Shown: one piece after another, positions 14,597-22,140 of the stretch
Numbering within the stretch: position 1 is the stretch's first letter
Layout of the letters: every line of letters begins with the position of its first letter
Source of the DNA: Prevotellaceae bacterium UBA4301
GTDB taxonomy: Bacteria > Bacteroidota > Bacteroidia > Bacteroidales > Bacteroidaceae
DNA length: 28,299 bases
NCBI GenBank assembly: GCA_002395775.1
Contig: DGUV01000063.1
Location: 1 to 28,299 of the forward strand
Direction: 5' to 3'
Position numbers and translations under genes: made by a program
The notes under the pieces: model-generated
The model's input: only the letters and a program-made list of their open reading frames with translations
Databases searched by the model: none
Told to the model about the DNA's origin: nothing

Positions 14597-17500
14597 TCAG
14601 AAGCGTCCACCGCCACCGAAGCCTCCGCCTGGGCCTCCGCCACGCGGACCGTCGCCACCACCGCGCTGACCGCGACCTCCCTCGCCCCGGCCTTCGGGAC
14701 GCGGGCCGTCACCCATGCCCTCGGGACGCTCCATGCGCTGCTGACGCATCTGGCGACCACCGAAGCGGCCAAAGCGCCAGTTGACGGAGAAGAGGACGTA
14801 GGAGTTGACGGACTCGTTGCGCGAGTCGGTGCGCGAGATGGTGGAGATGGCGCGGCTGATGTTGTCGCGCTGCTGCAGGATGTCCAGTGCGCGCACGCTC
14901 AGGGTGAGGTTACGCTGCTTCAGCAGACGCTGGCTGAGCGAGGCGTTCCAGATGAGCTGGTTGGTGTTCATGGCATGGTCAGCATAGCCTCGGCGGCTCT
15001 GCTCGCTGATGTCGGAGGAGAGGGACATGCCCCAGGGGAACTGCAGGGTGAAGGAAGCACCGTAAGAGAAGTTGTAGGTGTCGAGGTTCGAGGCCGAGGC
15101 ATTGGTGGAGCGGGAGTGGTTGTAGCCGAAGCGTCCGCTGATGCCTGCGTCGAGGTTGTAGTTGGTCTCCCAGTCGCGGCGGTAGGAGATGCGTGCGCTC
15201 TGCGAGGCATTGACGCCGCGCGTGCGGTTCTTCAGGGTGAGCTGCGTCTCACGCTGATAGACGTAGGAGACGGCGTTGGTCATGGACGTGTTGGTGTTCA
15301 TGTTGAAGCGCCAGTACTTTTCGGGGCCCAGGGCCGTGTTGAAGTTGAAGGAGGCCGACCCGTTCCAGTTGCCGTTGATGTTGACGGGCTTGGAGATGCG
15401 TCCGCCACTGACGGCGTCGTACTCGGTGCGGTTGGCGGTGCTGTTCTGCGTGGTGCGGAACGAGAGGTTGAGGGCCGAGGTGCGCTGCTTGTCGGTGACC
15501 GAACGGCGGTAGGAGCCCGACATGTTGTGGGTGAACGAGGGCTTCAGCTCGGGGTTGCCAAGGCGTATGTTCAGGGGGTCGGCATTGGAGAGGGTGTCGG
15601 GGATGAGGTCGGTGATGGAGGGTTGGCCGGTGTTGCCGTTGTAGCGGAACTCCAGTTGCTCCTGACGCGAGAACATGTAGCGGAAATTGATGTTGGGCGA
15701 GGCGTTGAAGACGGCGCGACGCACGTCGTAGTGGCGCTGGCCCTTGGTGTAATCGACCTCGTTGACCTGAGGCTGGAGGTTGGCGCCTATGGTCAGCCTA
15801 TAGAGGGTGCGGTTGAGTCGCAGTTGCAGTCGCAGGTTGTGGTTCTGGTAGGTGTTGGTGGTGTAGTTACACTGGTCGATGTCGGGTGCGGCAATGTGTT
15901 CCCAGAGCCGATAGTTTTCGGCATTGATGTCGAAGAAGGCATAGGGGTTGTAGATGTTGCCATCTTCGTCGCGCATCCAGTCGAAGACGCTGGCCACCGT
16001 GCGGTCGCGGTCGGTGAAGCGGCGGTTGTACTGGTAGGACATCTGCAGATACATCTGTCGCCCGATGGGTTCGGTGTAGGAGAGCTGGGTGGAGATGTTG
16101 CGATTCTTCGAGGGGGCGTCGTTGTACTGTATCTTGTGATAGATGGAATCGTCGCCCGTCTGGGCCAGAATCTGATAGTAATCGACGTGGCTGAACGACT
16201 GGCTCTCGCTGGTGGAATGGCCGTAGCCGGCGTCGAGGTTGAGGGTGACGTTGCGCCCGGGCTTCGAGAGGCGGCGGTTGACCTGCACAGAGCCGCTGAG
16301 GTTGAAGTTGTCGGACTCGGAGCGATTGCGGTTAAGCCGATGGTTGACGCCTATGATGGGGGCCAGCTGGGCGTAGTCGCGGAGGGGATTGTCGGAGAGC
16401 TGGTAGGGGTCGTCGAGGAAGGCGGCACTCTCGCTGGCCGAATGGCTACCCGAACTGCTCCACGAGACGTTGGGGCGCAGGAGGATGTTGGTCATGGAGT
16501 CGGGGCGCCACTCGAGGCGGTAGTTGAAGGAGACGTTGCGGTTGCGATTGGAATTCTTGTTCCACGAGTTGCTGTAGGCCGCGTTGGGGTTCTCGAAGTT
16601 CTGGGAGTTTTGCCACGTCTGGTTGCCGCCCTGCGAGAAGTTGCCGTTGACCGAGCCGTTGAGCTCGAGCAGGGGGTCGCGGCGGCTGCGGACACCCTGC
16701 TGGTCGCCCTTAATCTGGAGGTTCATGGTGGCACCGCCCGACTGTTGGTCGGTGAGTCCGTTGCCTTGGGTGTTGTTGGCATTGCCGATGATGGAGAACT
16801 TCTGGTCGCCCACGAAGCGGTTGACCATGAGGCGGCCGCTGTAGCGGTCGTGGGTACCGTAGGCCCCGTCGATGTTGCCAAACCATCCGCGCTTGCGGTT
16901 CTTCTTGATGGTGAGGTCCAGCACGGTGCGCTCCTGACCGTCGTCAACGCCGGTGATGCGCGCATAGTCGCTCTGGCGGTCATAGGCCTTCACCTTGTCC
17001 ACGATGTCGGCCGGAAGGTTCTTGAGGATGAGGTCGCGGTTATTTCCAAAAAACTCCTTGCCGTCCACCAGAAACTGCTGCACCGTCTTGCCGTTCCAGG
17101 TGTAGGAACCGTCGTCGTTGACCACGATGCCGGGGAGCTTCTTGATGAGTTCCTCCACCAGGGCACCCTCTTGCAGCTTGAAGGCATCGGCGTTGTACAT
17201 GATGGTGTCGTCCACCACCACCATCTCGGCCAGCTTGCCCTCCACAACGGCCTCGGCCATGACCTTGGCGTCCTCACGCATCAGGATGTCCTTGACACGG
17301 AAGTTGCCCGAACGCTTGGGCAGGGCGACGGAGAAGCGCTGGTCCTTGAAACCGATGAAGGAGACGTGGAGAATGTAGTTGCCCGCAGGGATGTTGGGCA
17401 GGACAAAGAGTCCGTTCTTCTGCACCACCACGCCGGTCACCTGGGTGCTGTCGGGCTTGAGCAGGCGCACCTGTGCCCCTTCGAGGGGGTCGAGGCTCTG

Positions 17501-17638
17501 GTTCTCATACACCATGCCGCGGATGTTGAGCCGCGGTTCGGCCTGCTGCACCGTTTGGGCACGGAGCGAACTGAGGATTGACAACTGGGTAGTGGCAACG
17601 AGGAGGAAAAAGGATATAAAAATGCGTCTCATGTCCAT
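14597..17638 (-). CDS. Outer-membrane beta-barrel protein (carboxypeptidase-regulatory plus plug plus barrel) with Gly/Arg-rich tail
   Basis: The product is 1013 aa, with an alternative start at 17632. A signal peptide is followed by a carboxypeptidase-regulatory-like beta-sandwich (about 37-120), a plug-like region (about 140-235, including VEELIKKLPGIVV and QFLVDGKEFFGNN), and a long Asn/Ser/Tyr-rich barrel. This is the TonB-receptor-like OMP_b-brl_3 architecture. The barrel appears to end at YVLFSVNWRFG near residue 962, after which about 50 residues are almost all Gly, Arg, Pro, Glu and Gln. Substrate is unknown. It is convergent with the GH43 operon (23-base gap), with no good promoter match found upstream. 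A role in taking up the released sugars is possible but only by proximity. Confidence 0.87.
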   Translation of the reverse strand: MDMRRIFISFFLLVATTQLSILSSLRAQTVQQAEPRLNIRGMVYENQSLDPLEGAQVRLLKPDSTQVTGVVVQKNGLFVLPNIPAGNYILHVSFIGFKDQRFSVALPKRSGNFRVKDILMREDAKVMAEAVVEGKLAEMVVVDDTIMYNADAFKLQEGALVEELIKKLPGIVVNDDGSYTWNGKTVQQFLVDGKEFFGNNRDLILKNLPADIVDKVKAYDRQSDYARITGVDDGQERTVLDLTIKKNRKRGWFGNIDGAYGTHDRYSGRLMVNRFVGDQKFSIIGNANNTQGNGLTDQQSGGATMNLQIKGDQQGVRSRRDPLLELNGSVNGNFSQGGNQTWQNSQNFENPNAAYSNSWNKNSNRNRNVSFNYRLEWRPDSMTNILLRPNVSWSSSGSHSASESAAFLDDPYQLSDNPLRDYAQLAPIIGVNHRLNRNRSESDNFNLSGSVQVNRRLSKPGRNVTLNLDAGYGHSTSESQSFSHVDYYQILAQTGDDSIYHKIQYNDAPSKNRNISTQLSYTEPIGRQMYLQMSYQYNRRFTDRDRTVASVFDWMRDEDGNIYNPYAFFDINAENYRLWEHIAAPDIDQCNYTTNTYQNHNLRLQLRLNRTLYRLTIGANLQPQVNEVDYTKGQRHYDVRRAVFNASPNINFRYMFSRQEQLEFRYNGNTGQPSITDLIPDTLSNADPLNIRLGNPELKPSFTHNMSGSYRRSVTDKQRTSALNLSFRTTQNSTANRTEYDAVSGGRISKPVNINGNWNGSASFNFNTALGPEKYWRFNMNTNTSMTNAVSYVYQRETQLTLKNRTRGVNASQSARISYRRDWETNYNLDAGISGRFGYNHSRSTNASASNLDTYNFSYGASFTLQFPWGMSLSSDISEQSRRGYADHAMNTNQLIWNASLSQRLLKQRNLTLSVRALDILQQRDNISRAISTISRTDSRNESVNSYVLFSVNWRFGRFGGRQMRQQRMERPEGMGDGPRPEGRGEGGRGQRGGGDGPRGGGPGGGFGGGGRF

Positions 17639-17680
17639 ACTGACACGAAAAAGAACGCTCGGTTTAAAAATATTCGTCCT

Positions 17681-17715
17681 TTTGTTACAATCATGCGGAA
17701 AATTTCATAACTTTG
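17681..17715 (+). promoter_or_regulatory. Possible promoter of the small membrane gene
   Basis: TTTG (17681-17684) and a consensus -7 TAACTTTG (17708-17715) are separated by 23 bases, longer than elsewhere in the window. It points toward the ATG at 17761. Confidence 0.45.
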
Positions 17716-17760
17716 CAAGCGAGAGTGCTCACATGTATCTCAGACTAAGACTAATAGTTT

Positions 17761-18089
17761 ATGAGAAAAATTAGCCGGGTCGGCATAGTGGTGATGGCAG
17801 CCTTGCTGGTTGCAGCCATGCCCTGCGCATCTTCGCCCTCAGCTTCGTACCCTTCTGCTACATCTATGTACTCATGATTGTGTATAAACTGCTCCGTCAG
17901 CACCACATGGCCCTTTTCATCTCCCTGGCCCTGTCGCTCACGGTCATCCCGGTGCTCTGGATTGTGGCCCACAAGGCGCCCTCACTGCTCTGGTACAGCT
18001 ACCTCATCGAGGCCATCGCCATCCTCCTGCTCCACCGGCTCACGCACGCCAGTCTGCGTTTCGACCCGCCCAATGCATCTCCGTCCTGA
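17761..18089 (+). pseudogene. Small membrane protein gene split by an apparent frameshift
   Basis: Frame 1 from the ATG at 17761 encodes a hydrophobic start (MRKISRVGIVVMAALLVAAM), then a low-complexity Ser/Ala/Tyr stretch, and stops at 17875-17877. From about 17815 a different frame becomes strongly membrane-like (LRIFALSFVPFCYIYVLMIV) and runs to 18089 with two more hydrophobic segments. One indel near 17815-17825 would join them into a protein of about 109 aa with three membrane segments. Alternatively, the ATG at 17874, which overlaps the TGA as ATGA, starts a separate 71-aa protein translated by coupling. No family is recognised. Confidence 0.5.
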
Positions 18090-18096
18090 TGCGCTC

Positions 18097-21000
18097 CTAT
18101 TTATTATATAGGAACCTGCCCTCGCTGGTCAAGCCGTTGGCCTCGACTTTGATTCGAGTCTTTTGACTGTTATTGAAGAGGGTGACATGGACCTCGCCGT
18201 TCTTGTCGAGCTTCAGGTCGGGATTCCAGTAGAGCGTGCGGCGATAGTCCTTCTGTCCTTCCTTGGGCGGGTTGTGCTTGTAGTCGGGATGGTAGAAGTC
18301 CTCCTGATAGGCAAAGCCATGAAGGATGTAACGGCGGTCGCGATAGGTGACGCGGCGCTCCCAATTGGGATAATGTGTCAGTCTTACTGCCACACTGGGT
18401 TGATTGTCCTGACTATATCTTTCATTACCTTCTTCACGGGGTGAATAATCAGTATAAAGATACATCTTGTCGATGTATTCCAGACGGCTGTATCGGCGTT
18501 GCTCCGAGAAATCGAAGAAAGGAAGGCTCGTTACCCCATAGCCTGCCACCATAGTGCTGTCCCAATAAATGGTTGTCCCATACCTGCGTTCCATGTTCAT
18601 GTCACCAATATAGTTGCTTATGACGCTGAGAGCTATTTCTCCCGTGTTGCCATAGCCCTTGGAACTGAGGCTTGCACTTAGAGTTTCAAGTTGATCAAAA
18701 CCGGGCGGTTCTTTTAGGGCATATAGGTCAGTTAGCAATCCTGCATCCATGGCTAAATTCCCTGCCTCATAGGCGTCAACCACATAGACGGGTTTTGAGA
18801 GATCGATACGCCGCAATCCATTGCGCCGGCTACGGATAGTAACCTCGTTTAACAGGTGTGTCTTGTCCGTTGCCAGCCGATAGACATTGTTCGTGTCTCG
18901 GGGGAGGGCAATATTGTTTTGGTAGTAAGTATAGGGTTTCACCCAACGGGGATGCGGGAATTGCAACTGAACATAAAATTCTGCATCTTCACGCACGCGT
19001 TCGTAATCGTCATCCTCCATCTGTATCCAGCTGCGATTGCGGAACTTCTTAAGCCACAGCTTTCGTAATTTTTTATCCCACAAAGTGGTATCCTTGGCCG
19101 TAACGAAAAGCACACAATCTCCATAAAAGTTGGGAAGATTGAGTTTGAATGTCCCCTGCTCCGTTGTTTGATCGAATATCATTGCGCTCTGACTATTTTT
19201 CGGAGCATCGGGTTTGATGATTTCAGCATGCACACGAACCTCCCTCTTCAAGCTTCCTTGATTAATGAATTTGTCCCTGATGAATTGGAAATTAGCCTCA
19301 GGGCTGCGAGTTATTCCACTGGGGAATTCCATCATGTTTAGCCGCTCGATGTAGGTGTTTGGCTCTATCATTTCGTATGGGATGGAGATGTCATACTTGT
19401 TCACCGTACCTGTCACCATTTGACTTTGTTCGGCAGGATGAGTGATTTCCCATGCTCCGGGCAGTGCCATTTCTCTCCATGCAAACCGCCTCCATCCCTG
19501 TGTCATCATCAGCAGGTCGAGCCCGCGGCGGTGCTCCTCGTCGTCCCGTTCGAAGAACCATTCGGGCTGGGGGACGAAACCTTTTATCTCTGAAGCCAAG
19601 AGCATCTCCGTCATGATGTTGCCAGAGTCGAACGTATTGTCCTGACGCACGGCGTCGCGGACGGCAAGACTCACCCCCGGCCCCTCCCTGTTAAGGAGGG
19701 GAGTATTTACATTTTCCTTTTGACATTTGACATCGAGCGTAATGAACTCGTAGGGCTGGTATTCGTCTTTCAGTCCTGATATGCTGATGGTCGGCTGCGT
19801 CAGTTCCGGCTTGGTGACGAAGAACAGGCGGTCGGCCCACACACGACCCTCCTCATCGAAGATAGTAACCTGATTGATTCCTCCTTTTAACTCCTCATTT
19901 TTAATCTTTAATTTTTCATTTTTAATTTGAGCGAAGCGGGATGTTACTCCTTCGTGCATAATCGTCATGCCCAGTGGGCGGTTGAGGTTCGTGTGGATAT
20001 CGAACACCCATTGGTCGCCTTGCTGGCTGACCTGCAGACTCACGCCCTCTTTCTCAATGTCCTTTATCTTCTGACGGGCCGTCTTTCCGTCCGATGAGGT
20101 AAACACCACCTCATACGATTTCCCATCCTCCGGTGTGAAGGTGAACGTCCCCCGTCCTCGGTTCTCCGTCTTGGCAACGACAAGTCCCTCTCCTGGGGAG
20201 AGGGTTAGGGTGAGGCTCCCTTCCTTATACTCCCCATCCTCCAGCGCCGCCTCAAAGGCCACGCGGCAGGGCATACCGGCCACCAGGTTGCCGCCTTCAG
20301 GGAAAAGGGATAGCAGCAACTTCGGTGGTTCAGGGTCGCTCTTGAAATATCGCCGCAAGGGGCGAAGCGTCATGTCGCGGTTATATTCCCCTTCCTGCTT
20401 GGGTTTGTCATAGACCGGAAACACGCGAGAGTACAGTTTCTCGTAGTCGCGGAAGAAGTCCTTTGCCATGGCCTTGTTGTAGAACCAGAGTTCCGAGTTC
20501 TTGGTGTGCGGGTGCTCCGTCTGCCCCCAGTTGAGCTGCCAGCGCGTGTAGGCCCGCAGTTCGAAGTATCCTGAATACAGTGTGTCGGGCAGGGCAAAGA
20601 AACCGCTGCCCCGCCCGTCGCGCATCTCCACTAACTTACGTTCTACAAGGAAACCGTCGTGGTTCCACAGTTCGGCATACAGCACACGGCTGATCCTGCT
20701 CGGCCGTCCGCTGTTCGTCCGTCGCGTGAATGCTGAGAACCAAATGGTGTCACCCAGGAAGTAGCAAGTATTGTCCATCTGCACGAATACCTTCTCCTGC
20801 GGTATGCGTTCCCCAAAGAGCCTTGCCCGTTCGGCAAATTTTTCCAATGGAGGGAGGTTGTCACGCAGAGATTGTATGGAGTCCTTCCGTGCCCTATCCT
20901 CGTTGGCGATTCCTTCGGCTATACGTTGTTCCTCCTCCGTGCGCTTGATGACTTCGTTGTCTGCCCAGAAGGTGCTGTCATAACCGGCCCGGTCTATGGT

Positions 21001-22062
21001 GGAGAGCATATTGTCATCGTCGTGCATCAGACGCCCTTTGGGCCTGTGCGTCCCAGACTTCCCCATGCTAAACATCATGGCGCGCGTATGGAAGTCCTGA
21101 CAGTCTGTGCGCATGGTCAGGTTAGCCACCTCGGGGAAGCCGTTCTCGTGGCTGTAGTCGATGTGGACATTCAGCGTGAGCGGTATGTTGATGCTACTTC
21201 TAAACTCGTTAGACTTTATGAAAGATAACTGCATGTTCTCCGCCTGTCCGTCGAAGGCAAGCAGACTCAGGTCGGACTTGTCGACGTAAAGCGTACCTGT
21301 CAGTATTCTCGTAGAGGCAGGAACTCCTTCTGCGGGTGAAAGGTCTATCTTATAGATATCCCTCCCGTCACTGTTCATTTCCTCTACCCTGATGGAATAG
21401 GTCTTCTGATATTCCTTGATGCTCCTATGCGCTGACAACGGTGTCGTCAGGTCGCTCCAGAACACATTCTTCATAATCATGGGAGCCAGTTCCAGCACAT
21501 GGTGCAGGTTCATGTTTCCGATGTTCGACGTCTCCCATAGTTCTTGTGACCGTGCCCCGTGACGACCGGAAATGAATCGTATGTTGCGAAGGTTCACAGC
21601 TGAACGCGCATCAATGAAGGCCTCCACGATGTCCTGTTTCTGCGACAGAATCATGGTTTGGCGAAAGAAGAACTGAGCACGCTCCTTCTTGCTATCACCA
21701 TAAACCTTTGCCGCTTTCTTTGAGATTTGTGTCAGCAACAATTCCTTCCCCTGTACGGTGACCTCTGCGAGTCGTCTTTCCGTGGTGTGCATCTCTATCT
21801 GCTTCGGCATCTGGTCGGCACGAAAGCGCACCGTTTCATACCCGATGAAAGTCAGGCGCACACTATCTGTCGGCAGGGTAGAAATGCAGAACTCTCCGTC
21901 GAAGTTCGTCAGCGTAGTATTTTCGTTTGAAACGCGAACGCCGACGCAGGGGAGCGGTTCCCCTGTATCGGCATCCATTACCTTGGCACAGTAAGTACTT
22001 TCCTGCGCTCTCACGAAAACTGTGAGAATAAGAAGCAAAAGGAAAAAACTGATGCGTTTCAT
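18097..22062 (-). CDS. Large exported carboxypeptidase-regulatory / MG2 (macroglobulin-like) protein carrying three in-frame repeats
   Basis: The product is 1321 aa with a signal peptide (MKRISFFLLLLILTVFVRAQ). Residues about 23-100 form a carboxypeptidase-regulatory-like beta-sandwich (DADTGEPLPCVGVRV...GEFCIS). Residues about 105-400 contain KKAAKVYGDSKKERAQFFFRQ, as in large Bacteroidetes surface proteins of unknown role. Near 405-520 an MG2-like domain starts (RIPQEKVFVQMDNTCYFLGDTIWFSAF). Function is unknown, probably at the outer membrane. Three dispersed repeats are translated within residues about 610-800: SLTLTLSPGEG, IKNEKLKIKN and NTPLLNREGPG. It has its own promoter (22096-22126) and lies 78 bases after the beta-barrel gene upstream. 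Part of it recurs as a decayed copy at 26745-26957. Confidence 0.85.
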   Translation of the reverse strand: MKRISFFLLLLILTVFVRAQESTYCAKVMDADTGEPLPCVGVRVSNENTTLTNFDGEFCISTLPTDSVRLTFIGYETVRFRADQMPKQIEMHTTERRLAEVTVQGKELLLTQISKKAAKVYGDSKKERAQFFFRQTMILSQKQDIVEAFIDARSAVNLRNIRFISGRHGARSQELWETSNIGNMNLHHVLELAPMIMKNVFWSDLTTPLSAHRSIKEYQKTYSIRVEEMNSDGRDIYKIDLSPAEGVPASTRILTGTLYVDKSDLSLLAFDGQAENMQLSFIKSNEFRSSINIPLTLNVHIDYSHENGFPEVANLTMRTDCQDFHTRAMMFSMGKSGTHRPKGRLMHDDDNMLSTIDRAGYDSTFWADNEVIKRTEEEQRIAEGIANEDRARKDSIQSLRDNLPPLEKFAERARLFGERIPQEKVFVQMDNTCYFLGDTIWFSAFTRRTNSGRPSRISRVLYAELWNHDGFLVERKLVEMRDGRGSGFFALPDTLYSGYFELRAYTRWQLNWGQTEHPHTKNSELWFYNKAMAKDFFRDYEKLYSRVFPVYDKPKQEGEYNRDMTLRPLRRYFKSDPEPPKLLLSLFPEGGNLVAGMPCRVAFEAALEDGEYKEGSLTLTLSPGEGLVVAKTENRGRGTFTFTPEDGKSYEVVFTSSDGKTARQKIKDIEKEGVSLQVSQQGDQWVFDIHTNLNRPLGMTIMHEGVTSRFAQIKNEKLKIKNEELKGGINQVTIFDEEGRVWADRLFFVTKPELTQPTISISGLKDEYQPYEFITLDVKCQKENVNTPLLNREGPGVSLAVRDAVRQDNTFDSGNIMTEMLLASEIKGFVPQPEWFFERDDEEHRRGLDLLMMTQGWRRFAWREMALPGAWEITHPAEQSQMVTGTVNKYDISIPYEMIEPNTYIERLNMMEFPSGITRSPEANFQFIRDKFINQGSLKREVRVHAEIIKPDAPKNSQSAMIFDQTTEQGTFKLNLPNFYGDCVLFVTAKDTTLWDKKLRKLWLKKFRNRSWIQMEDDDYERVREDAEFYVQLQFPHPRWVKPYTYYQNNIALPRDTNNVYRLATDKTHLLNEVTIRSRRNGLRRIDLSKPVYVVDAYEAGNLAMDAGLLTDLYALKEPPGFDQLETLSASLSSKGYGNTGEIALSVISNYIGDMNMERRYGTTIYWDSTMVAGYGVTSLPFFDFSEQRRYSRLEYIDKMYLYTDYSPREEGNERYSQDNQPSVAVRLTHYPNWERRVTYRDRRYILHGFAYQEDFYHPDYKHNPPKEGQKDYRRTLYWNPDLKLDKNGEVHVTLFNNSQKTRIKVEANGLTSEGRFLYNK
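19671..19703 (-). repeat. Palindromic repeat inside the 1321-aa gene
   Basis: On the coding strand it reads CTCCCCTCCTTAACAGGGAG followed by a GGGCCGGGGGTGA tail. It is translated as TPLLNREGPGVS around residues 788-797. It has the same design as 20186-20215: pyrimidine arm, purine arm, and a GTGAG-type end. Confidence 0.6.
19896..19928 (-). repeat. Period-7 AT-rich repeat inside the 1321-aa gene
   Basis: On the coding strand this 33-base block matches 6374-6406 in the PPTase gene with one mismatch (A to G). It is read in the same frame, giving IKNEKLKIKN at about residues 712-722. Further degenerate heptads continue downstream (GAGTTAA). Confidence 0.9.
20186..20215 (-). repeat. GC-rich palindromic repeat inside the 1321-aa gene
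   Basis: The reverse complement begins CCTCACCC, then CCTCTCCC and GGAGAGGG, almost the same as intergenic block 2083-2112. It is translated as SLTLTLSPGEG near residues 613-623, in a loop of the macroglobulin-like region. Confidence 0.75.
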
Positions 22063-22095
22063 GGTTCAATATTGCCTATTTACGATATTCTTCGG

Positions 22096-22126
22096 CAAAT
22101 TTAAGAAAAATGAATTTATGCTCCAA
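22096..22126 (-). promoter_or_regulatory. Promoter of the 1321-aa protein gene
   Basis: On the minus strand, TTG (22126-22124), 20 bases, then TAAATTTG (22103-22096). The leader to the ATG at 22062 is about 28 bases. It lies in the 78-base gap after the upstream beta-barrel gene, so the large gene can be transcribed independently. Confidence 0.75.
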
Positions 22127-22140
22127 ATTTCCGGGTGCCT

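Noticed and set aside
14975..17581. 868-codon open frame on the plus strand, opposite the 1013-aa barrel gene
   Set aside because: It is exactly antisense to a well-supported outer-membrane protein. Its Val/Gly/Glu/Asp-rich composition is the usual shadow of GC-rich codons, with no domain or promoter.
11056..17638. Complete polysaccharide utilisation locus
   Set aside because: Two GH43 enzymes and one barrel protein are adjacent, but there is no SusD-like lipoprotein, no SusC with a clear TonB box, and the barrel gene is convergent.
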